Source of the DNA: an uncultured Gammaproteobacteria bacterium | Lineage (GTDB): Bacteria > Pseudomonadota > Gammaproteobacteria > HyVt-429 | Length of the DNA stretch: 64,000 nt | NCBI GenBank assembly: GCA_947259975.1 | Contig: CAMYOD010000046.1 | Coordinates: forward strand, 1-64,000 | Direction: 5' to 3' | Part shown: one piece after another, positions 31,569 to 39,422 of the stretch | How positions within the stretch are numbered: position 1 is the stretch's first letter | Layout of the letters: every line of letters begins with the position of its first letter | Position numbers and translations under genes: made by a program | Notes under the pieces: generated by a model | What the model was told of the DNA's origin: nothing | Seen by the model: only the letters and a program-made list of their open reading frames with translations | The model's database searches: none

Positions 31569-32024
31569 ATGGCGCGAGGTATCAATAAAGCAATCATCGT
31601 CGGACATCTTGGCAGGGACCCGGAAGTCCGTTATTCCGCGAACGGCAGTGCGATCGCAAACGTGAGCGTGGCCACCACCGAGGCGTGGAAAGACAAGAAC
31701 ACCGGGGAGAAACAGGAACGCACCGAGTGGCACCGGGTGGTCTTCTTCGGACGCCTCGCCGAGATTGCCGGCGAATACTTGAAGAAGGGCTCGCAGGTCT
31801 ATGTGGAAGGCCGCATCCAGACCCGCAAATGGGAAGACAAAGACGGCAACGACCGCTACACCACCGAGATCGTCGCCAACGAAATGCAAATGCTTGGCGG
31901 CCGTTCCGGTATGGGTGCGCCTGCGGACGACTACAGCCAGGCCCCGCCCAAAGAACCGGCCGCCGCATCTGGCGGCGGTAGTAGTAGTGGCGGCGCCGAC
32001 TTCGACGACGACATCCCGTTTTAA
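31569..32024 (+). CDS. ssb: Single-stranded DNA-binding protein
   Basis: SSB coats single-stranded DNA in replication, repair and recombination. The 151-residue protein has the OB fold ([20 protein letters not shown]...[24 protein letters not shown]), a Gly/Ser/Pro linker and the C-terminal DFDDDIPF tip used for partner binding. A strong purine-rich ribosome-binding site is present. Two 35-bp hairpins follow the gene. Confidence 0.98.
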   Translation: MARGINKAIIVGHLGRDPEVRYSANGSAIANVSVATTEAWKDKNTGEKQERTEWHRVVFFGRLAEIAGEYLKKGSQVYVEGRIQTRKWEDKDGNDRYTTEIVANEMQMLGGRSGMGAPADDYSQAPPKEPAAASGGGSSSGGADFDDDIPF

Positions 32025-32038
32025 TTTTTAGATGGAAA

Positions 32039-32073
32039 GGGGCCAGACCAACGCGCAGCGTTGCTCTGACCCC
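32039..32073. repeat. 35-bp hairpin repeat (copy 2)
   Basis: GGGGCCAGACCAACGCGCAG continues to GTTGCTCTGACCCC, nearly the same as the copy at 24691. It lies 15 bp after the ssb stop and may act as a transcript end or mRNA stabiliser. Confidence 0.8.
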
Positions 32074-32090
32074 TTAACAAGATGTACGAC

Positions 32091-32125
32091 GGGGACAGAC
32101 CAATGCGCAGCATTGCTCTGTCCCC
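32091..32125. repeat. 35-bp hairpin repeat (copy 3)
   Basis: GGGGACAGACCAATGCGCAG continues to ATTGCTCTGTCCCC. Differences from copy 2 are compensatory (GGGGC/A with T/GCCCC, AACG/AATG with CGTT/CATT), so stem pairing is kept. It is tandem with copy 2, 17 bp apart. Confidence 0.8.
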
Positions 32126-32152
32126 TCATCTCCCCAACCAAGGGAGGAGGAC

Positions 32153-32377
32153 ATGGAACCAGACGGAATTGAAGCAGGGAGACGTGCCCACCTCAGCGCG
32201 CGTGACAACCGTCGTGCGCCGCACGAACTTTTTGGCCGAGTATCCGGCGATAGCTTTCCGAGAATGCTACACCGCTATCCAGCGGCGCTATTGAACACTA
32301 ATACCCTGAAAACAAACAACACCGGAATGCTACACCGCCAATCGGCCGCATTTCGAGCCCACTATTGGGCCGCATAA
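32153..32377 (+). CDS. Doubtful small reading frame
   Basis: This 74-codon frame has a good ribosome-binding site (GGGAGGAGG, 4-5 bp upstream) but no recognised family, and its composition is not clearly coding. Two short direct repeats, GAATGCTACACCGC at about 32261 and 32323, lie inside it. The 32126-32426 stretch otherwise holds no gene; this may be degenerate sequence at the edge of the cassette island. Confidence 0.25.
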   Translation: MEPDGIEAGRRAHLSARDNRRAPHELFGRVSGDSFPRMLHRYPAALLNTNTLKTNNTGMLHRQSAAFRAHYWAA

Positions 32378-32379
32378 TT

Positions 32380-32397
32380 TAAGTTATGCAGCACGCA
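32380..32397. promoter_or_regulatory. Possible operator palindrome upstream of hicA
   Basis: GCATAA and TTATGC arms surround a 6-base AT-rich centre (TTTAAG), about 30 bp upstream of hicA. TA operons are usually autoregulated through such palindromes, but no protein has been tied to this one. Confidence 0.35.
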
Positions 32398-32426
32398 CCC
32401 GGAATATTGACTAACAGGTAACTACA

Positions 32427-32615
32427 ATGAAGGTCAGGGACTTGATCAAGCTATTGGAAAAGGACGGCTGGTATTTAGTCAGGACCCGGGGAAGCCACCG
32501 TCAATTCAAACACCCATCGAAAACGGGTAAGGTAACGGTGGCCGGAAAGCCGGGCGTGGAGATGCCGCCCGGCACCCTGAATGCGGTACTGAAACAGGCC
32601 GGTCTCAAAGAGTGA
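32427..32615 (+). CDS. hicA: HicA family toxin (mRNA interferase)
   Basis: The 62-residue protein has the dsRBD-like HicA fold. MKVRDLIKLLEKDGWYLVR leads into the conserved RGSHRQFKHP motif, with the catalytic-type His24, then GKVTVAGKPGVEMPPGTLN. HicA toxins cleave mRNA and tmRNA. It is followed 9 bp later by hicB in the usual toxin-first order. The pair lies immediately before an attC-like site, a typical position for TA modules in integron cassette arrays. Confidence 0.92.
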   Translation: MKVRDLIKLLEKDGWYLVRTRGSHRQFKHPSKTGKVTVAGKPGVEMPPGTLNAVLKQAGLKE

Positions 32616-32624
32616 GGTAACGCT

Positions 32625-32837
32625 ATGCGATATGCCGTCGTCATCGAAAAGGGTGAGTCAAGCTATGGCGCCTACGTGCCCGATCTTCCGGGCTGTGTCG
32701 CGGCCGGTGACACAAAGGATGAAGTGATGCGCCTTATCCAGGAAGCCATCGAATTCCACATCGAAGGACTTAAGGAAGAAGGTCTCAACGTGCCGCCCCC
32801 GTCATCGAGCATCGAATTCGTCGAAGTTGCTGCATAA
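32625..32837 (+). CDS. hicB: HicB family antitoxin, short form
   Basis: The 70-residue protein has the HicB partial RNase H-like fold (YAVVIEKGESSYGAYVPDLPGCVAAGDT, then the helix EVMRLIQEAIEFHIEGLKEEG). It would neutralise HicA. It is short: the C-terminal HTH or ribbon-helix-helix domain of longer HicB proteins is absent, so direct autorepression is uncertain. Its stop codon lies inside the R''-like end of the following attC-like site. Confidence 0.92.
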   Translation: MRYAVVIEKGESSYGAYVPDLPGCVAAGDTKDEVMRLIQEAIEFHIEGLKEEGLNVPPPSSSIEFVEVAA

Positions 32838-32913
32838 CAACGCGCTCGAGGCCGTTCGCTGCGCTCACTCGGACCGCGCGAAGCGCGCGGCCGCCTCAGC
32901 TTAACCGTTAGCT
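32832..32913 (+). other. attC-like integron recombination site 1
   Basis: The outer ends carry AAC (GCATAAC) and GTTAG. The inner L''/L' arms GCTCGAGGC (32844-32852) and GCCTCAGC (32893-32900) pair with one extra base on one side, the extrahelical base expected of attC. A GC-rich variable hairpin fills the centre. The ends deviate from the RYYYAAC / GTTRRRY consensus at single positions. No integrase gene is in the window. Confidence 0.75.
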
Positions 32914-32947
32914 TCCATAAAACTATAAAGGCCAGGGGATATTGAAT

Positions 32948-33334
32948 ATGAATGATACAAAAATGTTTTTACCTATTTGGGTATGGGTAATCGTAATTTT
33001 ACAAATTGGCTTAGTACTTTTCTTTTCTGCTGGCACAGCCATGAATCCAGCGCAGTTCATTCCCGATGTAACTAACTTAAATTATGTTACTCAACTCTAC
33101 ATTACACGAAACGTAACAGTGGCCTTAGGAATAATAATCGCATTGCTACTCAAATCTCATAAGGCTCTTTTATTAATACTCATTGTGCGGTTACTTACGG
33201 ACATAGCTGATGTTGTTACAGTTTATGCCTTAAATGTAGAAGTCATTAAAGAAAGCGTGCCAATGGTTGTCGTCCTACTTATTCTCCCTGCTCTCGCTGC
33301 TGTTGGTTACTTATTTAAGCGTACTAATCAATAA
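32948..33334 (+). CDS. Hypothetical four-helix membrane protein, AT-rich cassette gene
   Basis: This is a 128-residue protein from ATG 32948; AGGGG lies 9 bp upstream, so ATG is preferred over TTG 32942. It is hydrophobic, with about four membrane helices (near 10-30, 48-65, 70-92, 105-122), and has no recognised family. Base composition is clearly AT-richer than the flanking chromosome. The gene occupies the whole interval between two attC-like sites with no promoter of its own visible, which is the structure of a mobile integron cassette. Confidence 0.75.
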   Translation: MNDTKMFLPIWVWVIVILQIGLVLFFSAGTAMNPAQFIPDVTNLNYVTQLYITRNVTVALGIIIALLLKSHKALLLILIVRLLTDIADVVTVYALNVEVIKESVPMVVVLLILPALAAVGYLFKRTNQ

Positions 33335-33358
33335 GTCATATCATTATGTTTGCAAAAA

Positions 33359-33419
33359 AGCTAACAATCAGCTCCAGCGGTCGCACCAAAGGCGCGCGCC
33401 GCTGAGCAAGGCGTTATCC
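33359..33419 (+). other. attC-like integron recombination site 2
   Basis: The site starts AGCTAAC and ends GGCGTTATCC. The L''/L' arms GCTCCAGCGG (33371-33380) and CCGCTGAGC (33399-33407) pair with one extra C on one side, as in site 1. The AAC...GTTA outer boxes are intact. It follows the cassette gene stop by 24 bp. Confidence 0.75.
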
Positions 33420-33436
33420 TGAAAAATCAAATAGAG

Positions 33437-34192
33437 ATGTATTCTATGGAAGGAATTGAATATTTATACGAATTATGCGAAGCGTTGCCACGAAGTGGTC
33501 CTGGTGACAATGTATCCACCAGGCGCGCGTTTTATTCTATTCCCCGACCCCAAAACCAACCCTTCATCCTGGACATCGGCTGCGGTCAGGGAATGCAGAC
33601 CATAGAATTAGCACGAATCTCCGATGGAAATATCATTGCGCTGGATAATCATCAGGGATTTCTCGATCTGTTGATGGAGAAAGCAAGGAAACAAGGGCTC
33701 GAAGACAAGATAATCCCGCAAAATTTGTCCATGCTGGATATGGATTTCGAGGAAGAAACCTTCGATATCATCTGGTCAGAAGGTGCCTTGTATTTCATGG
33801 GATTTCAGAACGGATTGAGGCGATGCCATCAGCTTTTGAAAGACAACGGCTGCTTGGCTGTGACCGAACTTGTATATACCGTTACTGATCCACCTAATGC
33901 CGTTGTCGAATATCTTGGAACCGAATATCCTGACATTAAGAATGTCGCAGAAAACATCGAACTAATTGAGAAAGAAAGGTTTAATCTGATCGCAAATTTT
34001 ACATTGTCCGAATCGGCGTGGCTGGATAACTACTATATCCCGATCGACAAAGAGCTGCCTCGTCTGACGAAGAAATATCAAGGGAATGAAGTCGCACAGA
34101 CTATTTTTGAGGGTTTCAAACACGAGGTAGAGTTCTATCGGAAGTACTCGAAGTTCTACGGTTACGAATTTTTTGTAATGCAAAAACGTTAG
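33437..34192 (+). CDS. Class I SAM-dependent methyltransferase
   Basis: The 251-residue protein has SAM-binding motif I FILDIGCGQGMQTIELA near residue 40, the acidic motif II region IIALDNHQG, and FDIIWSEGALYFMGFQNGLR around motif IV. The small-molecule methyltransferase fold is clear but the substrate is unknown. ATG 33446 is an alternative start. Codon use and AT content resemble the preceding cassette gene rather than the chromosome. It lies directly after attC-like site 2; no third site was found downstream. Confidence 0.85.
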   Translation: MYSMEGIEYLYELCEALPRSGPGDNVSTRRAFYSIPRPQNQPFILDIGCGQGMQTIELARISDGNIIALDNHQGFLDLLMEKARKQGLEDKIIPQNLSMLDMDFEEETFDIIWSEGALYFMGFQNGLRRCHQLLKDNGCLAVTELVYTVTDPPNAVVEYLGTEYPDIKNVAENIELIEKERFNLIANFTLSESAWLDNYYIPIDKELPRLTKKYQGNEVAQTIFEGFKHEVEFYRKYSKFYGYEFFVMQKR

Positions 34193-34273
34193 GATTACCA
34201 AGCGTCAGCATCGTGCAAGCAACATATAGCTAGACAATCGAGGTGACGCCATACCCGCCGCTCTGGCCAGGAT

Positions 34274-34837
34274 ATGGCGCCCCTCAACTCAATCGTCAGT
34301 CGCAACGACATCACAAGCAGTATGGAAAAAACAGGTGTAAACATTGCCGGCATCTATCCGGCTGAAGCCAGGCGGCTGAAAATCATCCTCGTAATTACAT
34401 CTTTGCTCTTGGGCGCGGGTCTGGTGGCGCCGATCATTACCTTGAAAAAATTTGTGCTGGTCGAAAGTACTTTCTCTGTCCTTAATGGCGCTATAGGGTT
34501 ATTAAAAGAAGGGCAGATCTTCCTGTTTATCGTGATTACCGGTTTCAGCATCATTCTTCCAGTGCTGAAGATTGGTGTGTTGGTCAAGTTGCTCAACGTC
34601 CGCGAGAACAAAGTAGTTAATCTGGATAGATACTTACATTGGATGCATTTATACGGAAAGTGGTCGATGTTGGATGTCTTTGTGGTGGCAGTGTTGGTCG
34701 TCACATTGAAGCTTGGAGTGATCGCCAGCGTGGAGATGCGGTTTGGGCTGTATTTGTTTGCCGCAGCGGTGGTCTTGACGATGTACGTAACGGCAAGAGT
34801 CGTGAGTCTGAGCGATCGCGTAAAAAACGGCGGCTAA
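34274..34837 (+). CDS. PqiA-domain membrane protein
   Basis: The 187-residue protein has four predicted membrane helices and the PqiA family layout: GAGLVAPIITLKKF after TM1, FSVLNGAIGLLKEGQIFLF, VLKIGVLVKLL, and LYGKWSMLDVFVVAVLV. In E. coli PqiA and YebS partner with MCE proteins (PqiB, YebT) in envelope lipid transport; no MCE gene is adjacent here. ATG 34322 is an alternative start that removes a poorly conserved N terminus. It is single-domain, half of an E. coli PqiA. Confidence 0.82.
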   Translation: MAPLNSIVSRNDITSSMEKTGVNIAGIYPAEARRLKIILVITSLLLGAGLVAPIITLKKFVLVESTFSVLNGAIGLLKEGQIFLFIVITGFSIILPVLKIGVLVKLLNVRENKVVNLDRYLHWMHLYGKWSMLDVFVVAVLVVTLKLGVIASVEMRFGLYLFAAAVVLTMYVTARVVSLSDRVKNGG

Positions 34838-35030
34838 AATTACCCGCACCTTGGCGGCATCGCTTGCGGTGAAGCTGATCGAAAGGCTGCGCGCCCGAAA
34901 GTCCTGAAGTGAGTCAGGGTCAGGAAGAACGAGCCAGGGCACAATTGACGCGAATAGTTGCGTTAGGTTTCTGCCGGCCCCGGCGTCCCGATCATCCGAC
35001 GCCCGCCTTTTGTCTGTTGCGTGCTGCCCG

Positions 35031-36074
35031 CTACTCGAATTCCATGACCTGAAACACCCGCCCGGCATTGCGTTTGGCGAGATACTCGAACGTGGGTAAA
35101 TGGGCATACTCCGACTGATCGACCTCATAGGCCTCCTGTAGCGAGCCGCCGCTTTCGATGACCGCGGCGACCTTGGCGCGCAGGTCCACCAGGTAATCCC
35201 GGGTATAACGCGTCACCTCCGCCATATTGGTCGGCCCGCCGTGACCGGGAATGACGATTTCCGCATCGAGGGCGGCAAACTTATCCCAGGTCTCTACCCA
35301 GGCCGCGGTATCGGTGTGCTCGAAAATCGGCAACAGGCGCTGATGAAAGGCCATATCACCGGAGATCACCAGCCGCTTTGCGGGCAGCCAGACAATGATA
35401 TCGCCCGGGCTGTGGGCCGGACCCAGATTGAGCAGCTCGATCCGTTCGCCGCCCAGCTCGATCACGCGCCGGTCACCGAAGGTTTCGTCGGGTAGCACCA
35501 CGCGGGTGCCCTCGGCCTGCTCCTTGATACGTTCCCGGCTGCTGTCCAGCAGCGCGGCCTGGTTTTCGTCGATTTCGTGGGCCGCGTCTTCGTGGGCGAT
35601 CACGATGGCACCCTGTTCCTGCCAGTAGTTGGACCCCAGCGCGGCGTGCGCCTGGCCGTTTTCCAGCACCACGTACTTGACCGGTTGTTCCGTGACCTTC
35701 TTGATCTCCTCGTGCAAGGCCTTGGCCAGCAGATAACTGCCGCCGGCATTGACGACCAGCACGCCCTCGGAAGTGATGACAAACGACAGATTGTTATTGT
35801 GGCCCGCGTTTTCATAGGTCGGCGGCGCCGTGGCGCCGATGGCCGACCAGACGCCATCGATGACCTTTTGTGGTTTGTCGTAGAGCATCGAATCCGGCGC
35901 CTTGTCGCTGGTATACAAGGCTTCACCGGTGAGCTCCGGCGTCGTCTCTGCGGCAACCGGTGCCGCAACCGCCTGTGGCTGCACTTTCGGCTTCGGCGGT
36001 GATTGACCTGATTCACAGGCCGACAGCAATGCGACCGACAAAAGCAGCGGCAGAATCAGTGGCTGTTTATTCAT
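35031..36074 (-). CDS. Metallo-beta-lactamase-fold lipoprotein with altered metal motif
   Basis: The 347-residue protein has a lipoprotein signal peptide with lipobox LLSAC (Cys about 20). The MBL fold follows with VITSEGVLVVNAGGSYLLA, GPAHSPGDIIVWLP, LVISGDMAFHQRLLP and the C-terminal VIPGHGG. The HXHXDH metal motif expected after the second strand is replaced by NGQAHA (in VVLENGQAHAALGSNYW), so the usual site-1 ligands are missing, although the later His and Asp positions are kept. SoxH-like MBL proteins are the nearest type recognised. It may bind one metal or be non-catalytic. Confidence 0.82.
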   Translation of the reverse strand: MNKQPLILPLLLSVALLSACESGQSPPKPKVQPQAVAAPVAAETTPELTGEALYTSDKAPDSMLYDKPQKVIDGVWSAIGATAPPTYENAGHNNNLSFVITSEGVLVVNAGGSYLLAKALHEEIKKVTEQPVKYVVLENGQAHAALGSNYWQEQGAIVIAHEDAAHEIDENQAALLDSSRERIKEQAEGTRVVLPDETFGDRRVIELGGERIELLNLGPAHSPGDIIVWLPAKRLVISGDMAFHQRLLPIFEHTDTAAWVETWDKFAALDAEIVIPGHGGPTNMAEVTRYTRDYLVDLRAKVAAVIESGGSLQEAYEVDQSEYAHLPTFEYLAKRNAGRVFQVMEFE

Positions 36075-36238
36075 AATTGAGGTGTCCGCGGGTTTGATGG
36101 CTAAATAGGTGACACGCTGTCTGCGCAGCGTAGCAGCCTATTGGCTGTAAAAAAACCAGGGCGATCGAGCCAGAGCACAATTCATTCTAAAATTGGCTTC
36201 GCTTGCTCTTCGCTTGTCGGCTCGGAAGAATCGTGACC

Positions 36239-36424
36239 ATGAAAAAATCCGCGCCTGGCGTATCCAGGCCGAATAGAATCTCGGTGGAAGGCTTGCGACG
36301 GCTCGAGCAACAGCTGCAATCGGGCGCGAAGATGAGTCAGCCGGTGCTCGATCAGTGGATTGCCCGCTATGGCGAGCCGGCGCGGAATATCATCGAAAAG
36401 TATAAGATAAAGGGGTCGGAGTGA
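36239..36424 (+). CDS. Small hypothetical protein ending inside a palindrome
   Basis: This 61-residue basic protein (MKKSAPGVSRPNRISVEGLR...) has no recognised family; its central part LRRLEQQLQSGAKMSQPVLDQW is predicted helical. The last six codons (KIKGSE) and the stop lie within the left arm of the 34-bp palindrome, so the native C terminus has probably been replaced by the inserted element. The ATG is preferred over the upstream start at 36203, which has no ribosome-binding site. Confidence 0.55.
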   Translation: MKKSAPGVSRPNRISVEGLRRLEQQLQSGAKMSQPVLDQWIARYGEPARNIIEKYKIKGSE

Positions 36425-36485
36425 TTTATTTTTGAGCAGCGAGTAAATAATTGCTCAAAAATAAATCACTCCGACCCCTTTATCT
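36405..36485. repeat. 34-bp perfect inverted repeat (palindromic element)
   Basis: The left arm 36405-36438 and right arm 36452-36485 are exact reverse complements over 34 bp, with a 13-base loop. Each arm contains GGGGTCGGAGTGATTTATTT. It is a compact mobile-like palindrome sitting at the convergence of a small plus-strand gene and the minus-strand peroxidase gene. It could also end transcription in both directions. No transposase is encoded here. Confidence 0.93.
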
Positions 36486-36491
36486 CTTTAT

Positions 36492-38066
36492 CTACTCATA
36501 ATCCTCGTTCAAGGCCTTGAGAAAGGCGGTCAATGCGTCGATGTCGGCGGCATTAATGTGCATGCGATTCAGTTGTGGGCCGGCATTGCGAAGTTTGTTT
36601 GCGCGCGCCAGCTCTGACACCTGCAGATAGTGATTCACCACGTCCGCCAGGCGATCCAGGCCCCCGTCGTGCATGTAGGGGGCGGAGTGTCCCAGATCAC
36701 GCAGGGTCGGGGTGCGGAAACGGGCCACCGATGTGTTCAGTAGCTTGGCATCAGCGCAGTCCTTCTGCGCTGCGCCATCACAGAGTAAGCGACGCAGTTT
36801 AGCCTGCGGTCCCGGCATGTCCGCGTTGGCAAATACGTTCCATAACCCGAGGTCGGCGTAGCCGGGTTTGTCCTGCTGCACGTGACCGCGAAAACGACCG
36901 CTGGCCGCCGGATGCCGTGCGCTGGCGGGCAGAAAATCGTCGTGTTTTGCGGTACGTGTTGGCAGATCCGGAATAGCGAGTTTGGCGAAGGCGCCGGCGC
37001 CGTGTACGGCATCGTAGCTTAGCTGGCTACGGCCCGTGTTGTGGAACTTGCCGTCGCTAAATTCGGGCGCCTGGTGACAGGTCACGCAATTGCCCGCCTT
37101 GTTGTCGAAGAAGACCTTCATGCCCGCCAGTTCTTTGGCACCGAAAACAAAAGCCTGGGAATGGGTTTCGAATTCCCCGTCTTCACTGGTGACAAACTTG
37201 GGCGCCGCGAGGTCTGCCAGTAACTGCCGCAGGCGGGCACTGTAGTCGGCGGCGTTCTCACCGGTGTCCGGCTCTGCCGGCAGGTGGTTCTTTTTCAGGA
37301 AGGCATCGTAGGGTGATGCCTTTTCGAAGGTGAGGTCATCCACGTACACGGCGATCAGACGCGTCACCGCAGCGAAAATTTCCTCATCACTGGCGGCGGC
37401 GACATCGAGCCGGTACTCGGCAGGCAATATCAGTGTTTCGGGCAGCGCTTTATCGGTCGCTTTCAACACCCGGGCATAGGCACCACCAAATTCCACACCG
37501 AGCGCATCGTCGCCCGTATCCTGGCGAATGATGTTGGCCACATGCCGGATCGCCTGCTGTCGTTCGCCCGGCAGCCAGCCGTAGTTGCGGCCGGTTAGCG
37601 TAGCCTTGACCAGGTCGGCCATGGTGGCGAATTCACCGTCGGTGTGCAGTACGGCGCTGTTGCCGCTACCCAACAGGCTCTGGGAATTGCGTGGCGTTAA
37701 CGTGGCGCCGTCGGCGCGCTGCGGGATGGGGCTGTGGCGCGCATAGTCACTGTAACTGCGCATGCCGGCCCGTTCGTTATCGGCGTGCTCATCCACCATG
37801 TGACAGGCGCGGCAGTTCATGGTTTGGCCCTTGAAGGGACCGGGCAGCGTGCCGGCAACTGTAACCGTCGCGTCCATCACGGGATCCGCCTTGTCCGGTG
37901 ATGCCACATGGTGCTGGGCGAAACGGGTTTCCAGAAACAGGCGCTCGCCGATCTGAATTTCTGCCGGGTCTTCTTCTTCATGCGCATAGCCAGAAAGCGT
38001 CAACAGCAAGCCGCACAGGAACAGGGAGACATTGCTGAATATTCGCTTGTGGCTAAAAAATTTCAT
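36492..38066 (-). CDS. Di-heme cytochrome c peroxidase / MauG family protein
   Basis: The 524-residue exported protein has a signal peptide (residues 1 to about 28, ending SGYAHE). Heme sites are CRACH near residues 84-88 and CVTCH near 327-331, and the family C-terminal block RFRTPTLRDLGHSAPYMHDG is present. Family members reduce H2O2 or carry out long-range oxidations in the periplasm. The protein is longer than classical CcpA (about 340), with an enlarged N-terminal half. It is the last gene of the Fur-controlled operon, 67 bp after the cytochrome gene. The substrate is unknown. Confidence 0.87.
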   Translation of the reverse strand: MKFFSHKRIFSNVSLFLCGLLLTLSGYAHEEEDPAEIQIGERLFLETRFAQHHVASPDKADPVMDATVTVAGTLPGPFKGQTMNCRACHMVDEHADNERAGMRSYSDYARHSPIPQRADGATLTPRNSQSLLGSGNSAVLHTDGEFATMADLVKATLTGRNYGWLPGERQQAIRHVANIIRQDTGDDALGVEFGGAYARVLKATDKALPETLILPAEYRLDVAAASDEEIFAAVTRLIAVYVDDLTFEKASPYDAFLKKNHLPAEPDTGENAADYSARLRQLLADLAAPKFVTSEDGEFETHSQAFVFGAKELAGMKVFFDNKAGNCVTCHQAPEFSDGKFHNTGRSQLSYDAVHGAGAFAKLAIPDLPTRTAKHDDFLPASARHPAASGRFRGHVQQDKPGYADLGLWNVFANADMPGPQAKLRRLLCDGAAQKDCADAKLLNTSVARFRTPTLRDLGHSAPYMHDGGLDRLADVVNHYLQVSELARANKLRNAGPQLNRMHINAADIDALTAFLKALNEDYE

Positions 38067-38133
38067 GGCAATTTTCTTATTTGGAAACCGATGTTGGCAC
38101 GCATACCGTAGGCTAGTATGCCATCGTTAACCG

Positions 38134-38625
38134 CTATTCAAGATCAAATACCGGCGAGGGCGCGGACCTGGGTGCCTTGGGCAGCACGATAAAGGCATGA
38201 TCGTTTTTCACATGGCAGTCCATACAGGCGGCGCGCAAATCCGCGAACGCTTTACCGAACCGTGACCTATCCCCGGAGCCCGCGGCCTCGATAATGGCCG
38301 GGTAGCTGGCATCGAGAAATTCCTGTGCGGTAGCAGCCCGTTTCGGTCGGGTGATCTGGAGGGTCTCCACCAGGTCTTTCATCTCCTCGGCCTGATATTC
38401 CGCGAATTCCCATTGATCTTGCTTGGCGGCCCAGTACAGGTTGCGGTAACGATCGCCCAACTGCAGCATCAGGTTGGAGGCCCCGGGCATCACCTTGACC
38501 AGGCGTTCGACCTTGTCTTCAGTATTTGCGGTCTTGCGCCAGTCGTTCGCCCCCTTCGAGTCCGCTTGCGCACCAATCCACACAGAAAGACTTATTAACG
38601 CCGCAAGTAAAACTGCTCGCTTCAT
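38134..38625 (-). CDS. Exported mono-heme c-type cytochrome (cytochrome c'-like layout)
   Basis: The 163-residue protein has a signal peptide (MKRAVLLAALISLSVWIGAQA) and one CMDCH heme site near residues 134-138, after a long helical region. A C-terminal CXXCH after helices is the layout of class II cytochromes (c', c556). It likely shuttles electrons in the periplasm. The start overlaps the PepSY gene stop by 4 bp, so translation is coupled. Confidence 0.8.
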   Translation of the reverse strand: MKRAVLLAALISLSVWIGAQADSKGANDWRKTANTEDKVERLVKVMPGASNLMLQLGDRYRNLYWAAKQDQWEFAEYQAEEMKDLVETLQITRPKRAATAQEFLDASYPAIIEAAGSGDRSRFGKAFADLRAACMDCHVKNDHAFIVLPKAPRSAPSPVFDLE

Positions 38626-39422
38626 GCTCGTACTCCGAGTTTCAATTGATGTTTACGATGTTGGCGGCGTTTACGATTCTGCTGCCACCACAGCCACACC
38701 CCGCTTGCCGCTAATAATAAGAGAATGATTGCTGCCGCATCCATGACATAGACGCCATAGCGGCCAAAGAACCGACCGCTGTGTAGATCCAACATCACAC
38801 GTTCCAGCGGCAGTATGTTGTATCGCTGCTCGCGTTGTAATTGATCACCCAGGGCGGCAGGCAGAACCGTGGGCGTGGCCCACTTTATCGCTCGATTACC
38901 CTGCCATGATGACCATTGCAGTAAATCGGCGTCGGCCCGGTATACCGCGTCGCCCGCACGTACCAGGAGGGTGCCCCGTGCACCCAGACCCATCGCGGTC
39001 AATTCCCCCGGCATGTTCTGGCGGATCATCACGCGATCGATCACCCGACCTTTTCGGGTCAATAGCAGCACGGTATCCGGCAGCCCGATCGCGATGATGG
39101 GTCCGAGGCCAACCGCGCCGACCATAGGCATATACCCACCCGGCACCTTGTGCTGGTCCACATATAATGACTCGGCGAACTGCGAGATATAGCTTTCACC
39201 CACCTTATACGCACTCGCTCCCTGAGATGCCTCGATACCGTACCAGTCCAGCACCAGGTCGGAACGAATGTACCGGCTGTCCAGGTTTAACATTTCGGTA
39301 CGATTCAATACCAGGCCGGTGACGCTCAAAATAAACACCAGTACCGCGGCGGCGAGACCGAGATAACGGTGCCACAGATAGATCGACTTCGGCTTGAAAT
39401 GGCGGCGCTTATGGCGAGTCAT
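38622..39422 (-). CDS. PepSY-associated transmembrane protein
   Basis: The 266-residue protein has a basic N terminus, TM1 at about 17-40 (YLWHRYLGLAAAVLVFILSV, with a WHRYLG motif typical of PepSY-TM proteins whose His may bind heme), and a periplasmic domain. Near the C terminus a conserved LERVMLDLHSGRFFG block precedes TM2 (VMDAAAIILLLLAASGVWLW). PepSY-TM proteins include PiuB-type, iron-regulated and flavin-linked electron-transfer proteins. It overlaps the FMN-binding gene by 14 bp and the cytochrome gene by 4 bp. Confidence 0.82.
   Translation of the reverse strand: MTRHKRRHFKPKSIYLWHRYLGLAAAVLVFILSVTGLVLNRTEMLNLDSRYIRSDLVLDWYGIEASQGASAYKVGESYISQFAESLYVDQHKVPGGYMPMVGAVGLGPIIAIGLPDTVLLLTRKGRVIDRVMIRQNMPGELTAMGLGARGTLLVRAGDAVYRADADLLQWSSWQGNRAIKWATPTVLPAALGDQLQREQRYNILPLERVMLDLHSGRFFGRYGVYVMDAAAIILLLLAASGVWLWWQQNRKRRQHRKHQLKLGVRA

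Noticed and set aside
34186-34273. Possible attC site at the end of the methyltransferase gene (CGTTAGGA)
   Set aside because: The box overlaps the stop codon and no arm pairing of attC type follows; only a weak GCGTCA/TGACGC stem is present.
34838-34972. Possible third attC site ending GCGTTAGGT near 34962
   Set aside because: The right end fits GTTRRRY, but no matching left end or complementary L''/L' arms were found upstream.
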